Shown piece after piece: positions 11,059-23,081 of a stretch of DNA of 64,000 bases (positions are counted from its first letter, which is position 1; each line of letters opens with the position of its first letter). The stretch lies in NCBI GenBank assembly GCA_019321725.1, contig CM033110.1, positions 8,921,278 through 8,985,277 of the forward strand, written 5' to 3'. The DNA comes from Paulownia fortunei (lineage: Eukaryota; Streptophyta; Magnoliopsida; Lamiales; Paulowniaceae). The notes beneath the pieces are model-generated. The model had not been told where the DNA came from. It worked only from the letters and a program-made list of their open reading frames with translations, and did no database searches. A program made the position numbers and the translations under genes.

Positions 11059-12214
11059 TTGGACAAAGGTTTGATCTTATCATCCTGCAATGTTAGAACC
11101 AAAGAATGAACAAAACAAGAGAAGCAAAGAGCAATGAAAGGAAAGGAGGATTTTACGACTATAAAATTAGGGTTTTGGTGATAGAACAAAAAGAGGGTTA
11201 AAGCCCTATTTATAGACTAAGTAAAAAAAACAATTCCCGCTAAAAGAGAGTCTTTAAGTGTAAACTTTTGTTTTAAATTCTAGACTCAGCCTCTTGATGT
11301 ACTCTTCCTCCACCAATCATACATTTTTCACTTGTACAAGGAGTCTAAGAAATAGGAATTTAGATAAGTCAGATTTGTACCAACTTAATAATCCATGTAT
11401 TTTTCATATATATCCAATTTATTGATGCACAAGAAAATCAAAATAAAATTGTAGAAATATATGCCTATTATGCAGTCAGTACCATGCAAATCAGAAATTG
11501 AACAATACTAAATATAAATATACCACTAATCAGATTTCAAATCTTATAATTAATTGAGAAATTCAATCTTTAATTCGTTTTGACAATAAACTCATAATTC
11601 CATCAAATTTTCATTCCACATATTATTTTTAATTATCTCACAAAAATTAGTTCAATTAAGAACTGAAGTTATGATCCATCAATATCACACTGTTCTAACA
11701 TGATATAAAAACATGGATTTAGCCAGTCAGTAGTTTTTACTCTAGCACTTAGGGTAGCTTTTTCACATGATAGATCGTTCTCTAAATATTTGTGATACCT
11801 AGTCCCATATTACTTATGAGTAGCTTTAACTCCTAAGAATAGGTAGTTTTTTTTTCTGGAAAAGGCCTCCAAGTTCTCATTTTAGACAATTTAAGCAAAA
11901 TTAAAACATGGAAATTTCCTGAACTATATTTAAATTCAAGGTCAAAATAGTTTAGACTGTCATTCAAAATTGAGATTTTAGATTTAGAAATTTCAAAATC
12001 TTATCAAACTAGACTATTAATGCAATATCCCTAATACAAGTCCTAACATGAGATGCATGAATCAAAAAATAAAATCGTGTCCTATCAGCTTATCTTAACA
12101 AAGTGCTAAAACACAATCTACATGTAATAATGTTTATTATGATGGTCTAATAATAGATTGAACATGACTTCATAGAATACAAATACCCAAGGACTTTCTT
12201 AATGCAGTAAATCT
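11059..12214. other. Spacer between SIRE pol and third ORF
   Basis: About 1.15 kb of AT-rich sequence with no supported coding. Given the order of parts it is the internal spacer of the SIRE element. It may hold a leader for the third ORF, but no promoter motif is clear. Confidence 0.4.
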
Positions 12215-14276
12215 CTATGAATCAGTAGCCTTGGTAAATATGTTAGCCAACTGATTTTCAGTTGTTACATGATTTATTATCATAATTCCACTTTCTACTG
12301 ACTCTCTATTAAAGTGATGATGTTTGTCGATATGTTTTGTCCTAAAGTGTTGAACTGGATTTTTAGAAATGTTTATAGCACTTAGGATATCACAAAACAC
12401 ATTCACTTAAGTTTGCACAATTCAATTGTCAGCAAGTATTTGTTTCATCCATAGGAGTTGTCAACAACAATTCCCATATACAATATATTCAGATTCAACA
12501 ATAGATAAGCAGTAAGATATAAAAGACTAGCAATCATGGTTCTGTTCAACAACTCCAACATCATCTTTAGACAATCTGTCATAGTGTCCATAGGAGTTTT
12601 AATATGCTTGGTGTTTTCTAGCCTAAATTTCTTTACTAGGTTACATTCATATTTACTCTGAGAAATAAAAATGCCATCATCATGTTAATTGATTTGTAAC
12701 CCTAGAAAGTAAGTTAACTCATCAACCATACTCATCTCAAACTCCCTAGACATTTGTTCAACAAACTCATCAATGTTATGCTTAGAGGTTGACCCAAAAA
12801 TTATATCATCCACATAAATATGTGTTATGATCAAACTGGTGTTCGAACATTTGATAAAAATATTTTATCAGCTCCCTTTCTCTTATAGCACTTATTGACC
12901 AAAAAGTGTGTTAAATGCTCATACCAAGCTCTAGGAGCTTGTTTCAGCCTATACAAGGCCTTCTTCAACTTATAGACATGTTTAGGATAATGTGGATCCT
13001 CAAAGCCCTTAGGTCATTCTACTTAGGCGTCTTCATTCAAAAACCCAGACACTTTTGGCATCCATTTGGTATAATTTGAAACTCATCAAGCATGTAAAAA
13101 TAACCTGACAGACTTTAACCTAGCTACAGGGGCAAAGATTTCATCAAAATCAATCCCCTTAATTTGTGTGTAACCTTGTGCAACCATCCTAGCTTTGTTC
13201 CTTATAATATTCTTAGACTCATTAGTTTTTTTTTTATAGATCCATTTCGTATCTATTACATTAGAGTCTTCAGGCATAGGAACTAGAGTCCATATACCAT
13301 TTCTAACAAATTGACCTAACTCTTCTTGCATTGCATTGATTCAAAATTTATCTTTTAAAGCTTCATTGATATTTTTTTAGTTCAACAGAGAAAGTGTAGC
13401 ATACATACCTCACCATGTCTGTATAATTGAGCTTAGGCTTTTGCCTTGTTTTTATCCTATCAGTAAGGGTCCCAATTACCTAATCTGAAGGATGATTTTT
13501 TTGAATTCTTGCAGGTGGATCTTTTCTAGATGAATTTGTCTCATCAGAACTGTATGTTCCATCCGATGTCATATGAATTGGAACAATAGGTGGAACTTCA
13601 GAGTGAACATCCTGTTCTTCAATTTCCTTTATCTTTCTAGAGTCTACTGTTTTTATTTGCTTCTTTAGTGAGATTTATTTCCAGAGTCAAGTGTTTTATC
13701 TACTTCCTCAGTGAGACTGTGAATTTCCTCCTCCTTGGAAAATTTTGTAAAATCAAAAAAGTCATTAATAACCACATTAGAAGATTTTATAACAGTCTGA
13801 GTCCTTATGTTCAACATGCAGTAGGCTTTACTATTAGTAGAATATCCTACGAAAACTCCTTCATCACTTTTGGCTTCAAATTTTCCCAAATGTTCATTGT
13901 CATTAAGTATAAAACATTTAGCACCAAACATATGAAAATATTTAAGATTTGGTTTCTTACATTTCCAGAGGTCAAAAGGAGTCTAGATTTGATTTCTTAC
14001 ATTTCCAAAGGTTAAAAGGAGTCTTACCTATACCATTTCATATAAACTCTACTAGATATATAACAAGGCTTTAACCCATAACTTTCCAGTTAATTTCTTG
14101 GAATTGAGCATAACTCAAATCATTTCTTGCAAGGTCTATTCTTCCTCTCAACCACACTATTCTGTTGAGAAGCATTGGGGGCTGAAAACTCATGAGTTAT
14201 TCCATATTTATCACAGTAATCAGCAAAAATAGTATTTTTAAATTCCTTCATATGGTCAATTCTTAAAGGAAAATTA
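12215..14276 (-). pseudogene. SIRE-type Copia Pol remnant (INT-RT-RNase H)
   Basis: The minus strand gives in order an integrase core piece (DYCDKYGITHEFSAPN, then a QQNSVVERKNR-like segment), integrase C-terminal region (GKFEAKSDEGVFVGYSTNS), reverse transcriptase start ([31 protein letters not shown]), the catalytic box YVDDIIFGS at about 12789-12815, and RNase H end (PVQHFRTKHIDKHHH, QLANIFTKA). YVDDIIFGS is typical of the SIRE lineage. Stops and frameshifts divide the fragments. Protease and the integrase N-terminus are missing: the sequence changes abruptly near 14265-14285 into a plus-strand Copia element. Confidence 0.8.
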
Positions 14277-17200
14277 TGTTGCTTTCAACATAGCAAAGGA
14301 AAAGACCATTGCGGGTCTTATAGCGGCTTTCTCTAGTATGTATGAGAAGCCATCAGCCTCAAACAAAGTTCACTTGATGAGGCTTTTGTTTAATTTGCGG
14401 ATAACGGAAGGGACATCGATAGCTTAGTATCTCAATGAACTTAACATAGTTACAACCTAATTGAGTTCAGTTGGAATTAAATTCGATAAAAAAGTACGAG
14501 CATTAATACTTTTGTCTTCTCTACCAAAAAGCTGGAATGCTACTGTCACTGCTGTGAGTAGCTCATCGGGAAGTAATAAGTTGAAATTTAACGATGTTCA
14601 TGATCTGATTCTCAGTGAAGAGATCCGATGGAGAGAGTCGAATGAATCATCAACCTCTTTAATTTTACATACGGAGTCAAGAGAAAGAATTCAACCAAAG
14701 GGAATGAATATGGCAAATCAAACTACCGAGGTAGATTAAAGGATAAGAGGTCCAAATCCAGGAATCTCAGTAATTCCTATAGCTCAAAAATCATTGCGTG
14801 TTGGAACTACGGGAAGACCAAGTACTATAAAAATTGTACAAAAGTGCACCGAAGGACCAGGAGGCAAAGACAGAGGCAAATATTACTCCACCTCAGGAAA
14901 AGATGATACGTTGATATGTTCTTTAGAGAGTAAGGAGAAATCTTGGGTGTTAGACTCTGGTGCATTGTTCCATGCTACTTCGTAGAAAGAATTCTTCGAG
15001 ATGTATGTCCCCAAAAACCTTGAAAACCGTGTGCTATTGTTGGCAAAGGTGTAGTGAAGATTAAGTTGAACGGGTCTATTTTGGAGCTGATGGATGTCAG
15101 GCATATTCCTGACCTAAGAAAGAACTTAATCTTAGTAGGGCAAGTTAGCTAGCGAAGGCTACACTACGATCTTCCATGGGGATGATTGGAAGATTTCAAA
15201 GGGCGCAATGATAATTACTCGAGGTAAGAATACTGGCACTCTTTACATAACAGCAGGGGCACATTATTCGATTGCAGTTGTAGTAGGCAATGAAACTCTA
15301 AATTTGTGGCACTAGAGACTAGGCCACATGAGTGAAAAGGGGATGAAGATTATGCACTCGAAGGGAAAACTTCTAGGTCTACAATCAGTTGAGATAATAT
15401 ATACAAATTACATAATTGGAAAGCAGAAGAGGGTCAGTTTTCAAACAAGTGGCAAAACCCCAAAAAAAAAAAGGTTAGAGCTCGTTCACTCTGATGTTTG
15501 GGGACCAATGACCATCTCATCCATTGGTGGGAAATACTACTTCATGACTTTCATCGATGATCACTCTTGGAAGGTATAGGTATACATTCTAAAACATAAG
15601 TCTGAAGAGTTTGAGGCTTTCAGGAGATGGAAAGCTATGGTTGAAAGTGAGACAGGTCTGAAGATTAAAAGGCTCAGAACCAACAATGGTGGTGAATACG
15701 AAGACACTAGATTCAAGAAGTTCTACTATAAGCACGGGATAAGAATAGAGAGAACCGTACCGGATACACCTCAACACAATAGTGTAGCTGAGCGTATCAA
15801 ACTAAATGTTGATGAAAAGAGCCGGAAGCATTTGTATACAATCAGGTCTACTGAAGCAGTTCTAGGCAGTAGCAATCAACACAGTAGATTACTTAATCAA
15901 TAGAGGCCTATCGGCTCCATTGGAGCACAAAATACCAGAGGAGGTATGGAGCGGAAAGAAGGTAAAACTCTCACATATAAAAGTTTTCTATTATGTAGCA
16001 TATGTGCATATTAGTGATCAAGGTAGAAATAAGATTGATCCCAAATCTAAGAAATGCACCCTCATCGGCTATGGCGAGGATAAGTTTGGCTACCATATTT
16101 GGAAAGATGAAAATAACAAGATGATTCCATAGTAGAGATGTGATTTTCAATGAAATGGCGATATACAAGGACATACATAAAACAGACGCCAATGACTCAG
16201 AGCAAAGTGAGCCAATATTTGCAGATGCAAATACAAATGATGTCCCAGATAGTCCTGTAATGGAGCTAATTATAGCAAGTCCTCAACTAGAGAAACTCGT
16301 TAGTTAGAGCAGTACGCAGCAGTCTAACATCGCGCAACCTCCTACTCCAGCTCCTGTATTGAGAAGGTCTTCTCAGCCTCATAAGCCTAACAGGAGATAC
16401 AAGAAGTATATGTTGTTGATTGATTAAGAGGAGCCTAAATGCTATGATGAAGCTCGTCAGACTGGAAATGCCAGCAAGTAGAAGCTTGCTATGAAAGACG
16501 AGATAAAGTCTCTGGTCTCCAACCAGATATGCGAACTAGCTGAACTACCCGTGGCAAAGAAGGCACTTCACAAAAAATAGGTGTGCCAGGTGAAGAGGAG
16601 CACGATGGTTCCAAGAGATATAAAGCCCAACTAGTTGTCAAAGGATTCCAATAGAAGGAAGGAGTTTACTACACTGAGAGTTTTGCTCTCATTGTGAAGC
16701 TCAATACTATCAGATCAATGTTAAATATTATTTTCATTGAAGATCTTCATCTTGAATAGTTGGATGTGAAGATCGCATTCTTTCATGGAGACTTAGATGA
16801 GGAGATATACATGTACTAGTCAGAAGGTTTCTTAGAAACATGGTGTGCAAACTTTAAAAGAGTTTGTATGGTCTGAAACAAGCCCAAAGACAGTGGTACA
16901 GAAAGTTTGATGGCTTCATTCACAAGGAAATTTTTCAGAAGTACAACACCAACCACTGTTGCTACTTCAAGAGATATAGTCCAGTTATTTCATTTTACTA
17001 CTTTATGTCGATGATATGTTAGTAGCAGGTTCAGATATGGATGATATCAGAAGGTTGAAACAGCAATTATCAAAGGAGTTTGATATGAAAGACTTGGGTC
17101 CAGCAAAAAAGATTATTGAAATACAAATTACAAGAGATAAGCAGAGAGGGTTCTTGCAGTTATCTCAGTCAAAGTACATCAATCGTGTTTTGCAGAGGTT

Positions 17201-18025
17201 CAACATGAGTGACGCCAAGCCAGTCAGCACACCCTTGGCTAGTCACTTTCGCATATCCAAGGATCAATCTCCTCAAACGAAAGAAGAGAGAGAATTCATA
17301 GTTAAGGTTCCTTATGCCTCAGCCATTGAAAATTTAATGTACACAATGGTCTGTACGAGACCAGACATTGGCCATGCAGTAGGAGTTGTTAGCAGGTTTA
17401 TGTCAAATCCAGAGAAAGCTCATTAGAAAGCAGTCAAGTGGATTTTAAGATATCTACGAGGTACCGTAGAGAAATGTTTGTACTTTGATAAATGAGAGTT
17501 AAAAGTATAAGGTTACGTAGATGTAGACTTTGGAGGTAAAGTCGATCACCGATGATTATATATTCACTGTTAGAATTACAGTTGTTAGTTGCATATCGCA
17601 GTTGCAGAAGGTTGTCACTATATCCACTACAGAGGTTGAGTATGTAGCAGTGACTGGAGCCAGTAAAGAGATAATATGGCTTCAAAGTTTGTTAACTAAG
17701 TTGGGATTTAAACATGAGAAGAATGTTCTGTATAGTGATAGTTAGAGTGCGATACACTTGGCAAAGAATTTAACATTTCATTCCAGAACCAAGCATATTG
17801 GACTTCGTTATCACTTTATCAAAGCTTTATTGAAGATAATGTGTTAATAGTGGAGAAGATCCAAGGAAGTAAGAATTCAGCAGATATGTTGACAAAGACA
17901 GTGGCTATCGATAAACTGAAAATATGTTCAACTTTAGTTGGCCTGCAAGAGTAACAAGACCGAAAAGATCTGTTGCATAGATCGAGGTATGAAGACAGAT
18001 TGAAATTAGTTTTCAAGTAGGAGAT
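14277..18025 (+). pseudogene. TNT1/Tork-type Copia polyprotein, 5' truncated
   Basis: Plus-strand order: Gag from mid-domain (SSMYEKPSASNKVHLMRLL, LSSLPKSWNATVTAVSSSSG), protease (WVLDSGALFHAT, with the usual DSGA), integrase (HSDVWGPM, FIDDHS, RTNNGGEYED), reverse transcriptase (LLYVDDMLVAGSD at about 17000) and RNase H up to about 17950. Stops are scattered, for example at 14428 and 15301. The second integrase catalytic Asp (normally RTDNGG) is Asn. The 5' LTR, leader and first part of Gag are gone. The 3' end keeps a polypurine-like AAGTAGGAGA and one LTR. Confidence 0.85.
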
Positions 18026-18471
18026 TGTCAAGGAAATGGCGCCACTCATTTGTGGTCAAAAAGAAAGAGTGTCTAACTTAAGCAATTATCAATTAAGGTA
18101 GCGAACCATTGCCTATTTTCTTGCTTAAATTCCATTAACCTATGTTTTTTAAACCAATATAAACCCCTTAGCTCTCATTTGTAGAATATCTCAAAATTAG
18201 AAAATCAGAGATAATTTGAGAGAAAAGGTTAAGAGAAAAAGCTTGTGAAGAAGTTTTTTTGGGTATAATTGAGTATGGGTTGTGAGTTGTAAGTGTTGTA
18301 AATACTTTGTATATTTTCTTCTTATAGTAAAACGATCTGCAGCACGTCCGGGAGACGTAGACACAATTAGCCGAATTACATTATCAAATTTGTGTTTGTG
18401 TGTGTTATTTCCGCTGTTATTTCACATTTTCACTAATCTGATTTATCGGTAATTTGTATAATTTCCTAACA
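18026..18471 (+). repeat. 3' LTR of the truncated Copia element
   Basis: Begins TGTCAAGGAAATGG right after a purine tract and ends TTCCTAACA, a 446 bp block with TG...CA ends. It contains a plausible CCAATATAAACC promoter region and a GT-rich 3' part. No partner LTR is present because the 5' half of the element has been lost. The target duplication, if intact, would start GGGCA at 18472. Confidence 0.65.
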
Positions 18472-19429
18472 GGGCAAAGAATAGGTGGTGTGGAGGCAGC
18501 CTATGAGTGCCTCCTAGGATTCTTGAATGGCTTTAGACCTGTGCTTCGATGGAATTTTTGAGAAGGGTTTGGGGAGATTTGAAGTGTTGGATGGTGATGC
18601 TGGAGGAGAAGTGAGGAGATATTGTAGTGGTGAAGCGGGATAATATGACAACAGGGCAAAGTAGCATATATAGTGTTAAAGGTGCGTAGGTGTTAAAGGT
18701 GTGACTTGAATCAAATTATGGTGGTTAATCCATTTGCTTGGTAACAAAGAAATCAATTTTCATGGAAGAAAATTAAGCCATTTTAGTGTTGCATGGTTAT
18801 AAGACCAAGCTGGTTGGTGGCTGTGTTGAGAAGGATAATATATGTCAAGCAAATTAGACGGAGATGGCCCCGTATGCTGATGACTCTCAATTTTCTTTGC
18901 TTGTGTCTCCTTAACTGAGAAGGTTTCAATTTGTATGAATGTAAAAGGGCCACATCACCAATTTGATTGCATGCATGAATTAAAAGTGAAGTCTTGCAAA
19001 TGGTGTTACAGTGTGTTGTTCATTTGCATGGTGGAGCTGTTTCCTACCATTGTTAGGATCGCCAGCGCAATGGGAGCAGTAGGGTTTGCGGGATTGCAGG
19101 AGGGATTCTGGCATTTTTCCTACCCAAGACTTTAAATACTCTGTTGAATGATACAATGGCAGGAATGGAGGAGGGAAAGCGAGTGGACTAATGCTTAAGA
19201 TGAGTTGAGTGTACGTTCTCCATTCATTTGTCATCTTGAGAGCTGTTGGTGATCCCGAAAATGAATATGACCCTCAGTAGCTGACTACTCTCTTCATCAT
19301 TTTGTATGGGCATGCAAATGGGTTGCGAAAATGGTGCTTTGATCTTAGATTTGTAATAAAATTGGTAGCAAAAATGGTGCGAAATTGGTAGCTGCTTTGA
19401 TCTTAGATTGCAACAGACACCATTAATTC
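18472..19429. other. Intergenic, possible gene debris
   Basis: Less AT-rich than its surroundings. It holds the possible transporter fragment at 18935-19135 and a short duplication of GCTTTGATCTTAGATT near 19334 and 19393. No complete gene can be built. Confidence 0.4.
18935..19135 (+). pseudogene. Possible transporter-gene fragment
   Basis: A 66-codon frame contains a hydrophobic stretch followed by VELFPTIVRIASAMG. This resembles the ELFPT-VRN motif after a transmembrane helix in organic-cation/carnitine transporters of the major facilitator superfamily. Only this one motif matches. No upstream or downstream exons with the rest of the twelve-helix protein are seen and the frame ends soon after. 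It could be a decayed exon or chance. Confidence 0.22.
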
Positions 19430-19575
19430 TTGAAATATGCACCTGCAAGGGTTGCAAAAATGGTGGTGGTGGTTGGTTGCAGGGGGGTAAGGAATGGTGG
19501 TGGTGGGTTCTGCTGGTGGCTTCTGGCGTGGGTGTTGGTGGATGGCGGTGGTGGTGCGGTAGTGTGGTGGTTGGA
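19430..19575 (+). repeat. GGT-rich low-complexity tract
   Basis: Repeated TGGTGG with several GGG runs. Both strands stay open over it (poly-Gly/Val/Trp or poly-His/Pro), which is a by-product of the triplet bias, not evidence of a gene. It has G-quadruplex potential. Confidence 0.7.
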
Positions 19576-19605
19576 GATAATAGAAGAAAAAGAAGGAAAA
19601 CGAAA

Positions 19606-19634
19606 AAAATAAAATAAAATAAAATAAAATAAAA
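19606..19634 (+). repeat. (AAAAT)n microsatellite
   Basis: About six tandem AAAAT units directly follow the GGT-rich tract and an A-rich stretch. Confidence 0.85.
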
Positions 19635-19789
19635 CAAAGTAAAAATTTGCATTTATTCTTTTTAATTAATTATATTTTTAAAATCTTTATCATGATATTT
19701 TTTAAATTTTTTTCATTAATTATACTCTTAAAACAATTCATATTAAACTTTTGCTCTCTAACTGATGATTAATTAATTAACTAAAATTA

Positions 19790-20180
19790 GTAATTTCTAA
19801 TGTAATAATATTTATTAAGATTATTCATTAAGTATCAAAAAATAATTAATTAGCTTATTAGTTAAAAATTATTTTATAATTGAATTATATTAATTAAAAT
19901 TATTCATTAAGTGTCAAAAATAATTAATTTATAACTGAACTACATTAATTAAAGTTATTTAATAAGTTAAAAAATAATTAGCTAATTAACTAATAATTAA
20001 TTTTATAGTTGGACTACATTAATTAAAGTTATTCATTAAGCGTTAAAAATAATTAATTGTTTAACTAATTAAAAAATAATTTATAATTGAATATATTAGA
20101 CAAAGTTATTCATTAAGTGCCAAAACTAATTAATTAATTAACTAATTACTAATTAATTTACAATTAAATTATATTTATTA
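19790..20180. repeat. AT-rich minisatellite, ~75 bp period
   Basis: The anchor TTATTCATTAAG(T) followed by AAAAATAATTAATT recurs at about 19820, 19900, 19955 (degenerate), 20029 and 20106. Between anchors lies a variable run of TAATTAACTAATT and ATTGAATTATATTAATTAAA. Period is 55-80 bp and copies have diverged. Confidence 0.7.
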
Positions 20181-22042
20181 AAGGTCAAGATTATTTTTTT
20201 GTTCCTGTAAGTAGCCCTATTTGAAGTTTTGATCCTTTATGTTGACAATGTTATTTTTTAGGATAGTAACTAGATGAATTTAAAAAATTAAGGAGAAATT
20301 GCACCTCAGCTGGTAAAGGATTGGCTATTGTTGACTTGGATACCAATTTGAAAGAAATTCAATTTTGAAGGAAAAATTAATTATGTAACAGCTCAGGTGG
20401 ACAAATGGAGGAAAAAAAAGCCAATTGGGCATCCTACGTACAGTGACAAAATAAAAGGAAAATTAATGCACAAGGATTCCACATAACCAATTCAGAAAAT
20501 ATAAAAAAAATATGAAATTAATCAGAAAAATAACTATTTTTCCCATATCCATTAAAAAACATTTATCACAAAAAATAAAGATATTAAATAAGTAATGTTC
20601 AAAAAAACTTACTACACCAGAAAATTGAAAACAACCATCCATCATCAAATAATTTTATTATTTATTTTATTTTTTATATTTTTAGTAATCTATATTTTTG
20701 ATAATATTTGAATTCTTAGAATGCTGGTTATGTGCATATATACATGTATATTATGCAGTTTGTGACACTGCAGAGGTATGAACTTGTAAAGTTTGATCAA
20801 TTAAGTTGTTAGATAGTCTCGGTATTTTATTTTATGAAAAATACTTTTAATTACTTATTTTTTCAAAACAGAATAAAAAATATTTTCTAAAAATAACTTC
20901 ACATGAATATGCGTTGCGACTCGTAACTTCTCCCATATTAAAAGTAATGAATTTTTCGACGTCCCTAATAATTTTGAAAGTCACCAGCTTGTTGTCCTAC
21001 ATCATATGGAGAAAATAGCTCAAAGTGAGAGTTAAAACATTTGAAATTTATTATAACTTGAAATTATTCAACCAAATTCAATGAATTTGTTATTTTGAAT
21101 ATAAGATTCTAAGTTTTCAAATCTTTCAATTCAAATACTACCTTAAGTAATCTTTGTCAAATTTGATCAAAATGCACGACACATGTCTCTTCAAGTAGGA
21201 CTTTCCTAGCGTCCCATTTTTATGTTAACATTTTTCACTCTGTATGGAGCTTTAGATTGAAGTTGAAAAAATAAAAATTTTATTTATATTTATAATATTA
21301 CCTCAAAAACAATAGCTGAATGTTGGTGGTGTCACACATTACTATAACAATAAGGGCATTGTTGAGGGAAAAAAATTCATTTTAGAAAATAAAATTTTAT
21401 TTTGAGAATTTTTAAAAGAAAATAGGAGCAATGAATATATGACAAAGGGAGTACATACTAGAAAAGGTGAGTTAACATAAACAAAATAGGTTACTATTCT
21501 TGAAAGTGTGGTTTTACTAAACACACACGCATATATCCTCAATCAATATAACAAAATAATACATATTTATAAAATTCTTATCACTTTCATTGTCGTGATT
21601 TATCAAAGACAATATTAACATAATTTTGTTGAGCTAAGTGGGCTTTAGCACCATATCTTGTACAAGGTACCTTGCAATTTATATTTTATGTGAGTAATTA
21701 ATTACTTTTATGACAAGTTCTTTTTTTTTTTTTCTTTCCAATTAATGCATGTTTGTTCACATTTCCCCTTCCCCCTCTCAACGAAGAAAGAAACTAAATC
21801 TATTAGTTGTAACAGAAACAGAATTCAATACACTAGAATGCTAAGATTAGGACTGTCTCATTACAAAATAACCTCCCTTCTTTCTTTTTCCACTAATCCA
21901 ATTACTGAATTGAGTTGTTAGTTTGCTTCCTTTCCTCTCAAAACAAGCACATAACTAAATAATTGGCACACACAAATACACACTAATTAATTAGGCACAA
22001 ACATTCTCTTGAGACACTCCCATTAGTTTCTGTTTGTTCACT
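20181..22042. other. Intergenic, no supported gene
   Basis: AT-rich DNA with short homopolymers (poly-T near 21720-21734). No gene, LTR or inverted-repeat end was recognised before the CACTA boundary. The last three bases (ACT, 22040-22042) are the CACTA target duplication. Confidence 0.5.
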
Positions 22043-22570
22043 CACTACAAGAAATGTATTTTAGCGACAACAAATTTCATCGCTAACAACTATATTTTCA
22101 TCGCTAAAATATATTAGCGACGAAATATTTTCGTCGCTAAAGTCGCCGTAATAAAATCGTCGTAAAAATTTTTGACGACGAAAATTCAGCTAGCATTTCA
22201 AAGTTTAGCGATGACTATTTTCGCTGCAAATTCGTCGTTAAATATTCACTTAGCGACGAAATCTGTAAGAACTTTTGTCGCTAAAATATATAAAATAAAT
22301 AAATATTTAAGATTTAGCGACGAAAAACCACAATCCGTCACTAAATTAATAATATTTTCAAAAAAATATAAAAAGATTTTAGCGACGAAATATCAAATTT
22401 CGTAGCTAAACTTTGCGATGAATATAACAATTCATCGCTAAATTAATAAAATTTTCAAAAAATAATTTAGAAAAATTTAGCGGCGAATGTTAAAAATTCG
22501 TCGCTAAGTTAATAAAATATTTAAAAAATAGAAAAACCTTAGCGATGAATTGTGGAAAATCATTGCTAAA
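22043..22570. repeat. CACTA left TIR and subterminal repeats
   Basis: After CACTACAAGAAA come a dozen or more degenerate copies of TTAGCGACGAAA/TTTCGTCGCTAA in both orientations, often paired as inverted repeats. In En/Spm such 12-mers bind the second element protein (TNPA in maize) and bring the ends together. Confidence 0.88.
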
Positions 22571-23081
22571 ATTTGATTTTTTTTTTAAAATATTTTGTTC
22601 ATTTCGAATTTTTATCCTATTTTAAACAACAAATCCACAACATGTTTATCACAACCATTCACAAATATTCAACAACCCCCACAACATATCCAACAACCAT
22701 TCACAAGACATTTATCATTCCAACAATCTAAATAAAGTCTAAAACACATTTTATTAAAAAACTCATCGTATATTAAAGAAAGCATCATATACACAAATCA
22801 TACAAATGAATCATTAAACAAACCACTCTAAAAGTCAACATTAAAAGTAAAATATTTTCATATACAAATTAGATAGAAGTTTAATACACCTAAATGTGAA
22901 TCAAAATAAGAATCTTCATCTCTCAGCCATAACTGCATAATAACAACCAAAGATGTAATTATAAATAAATCAACACTATATATTAAACATAATTGTATAT
23001 ATCAAAACAACAGCAACAACTTATATGAATAACATTGACATAACAATTAATCCATTAAAAAAAGTTGTGAAACATTTACAC
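22571..23081. other. CACTA 3' non-coding region
   Basis: AT-rich sequence between the left subterminal repeats and the end of the second gene. No protein-coding signal was seen. Confidence 0.5.

Noticed and set aside
19224..19652. 142-codon minus frame rich in His and Pro
   Set aside because: It is the antisense of a GGT-rich low-complexity tract; the openness follows from triplet bias.
22172..22405. 77-codon frame in the CACTA subterminal region
   Set aside because: Built from TTAGCGACGAAA repeats, not a protein.
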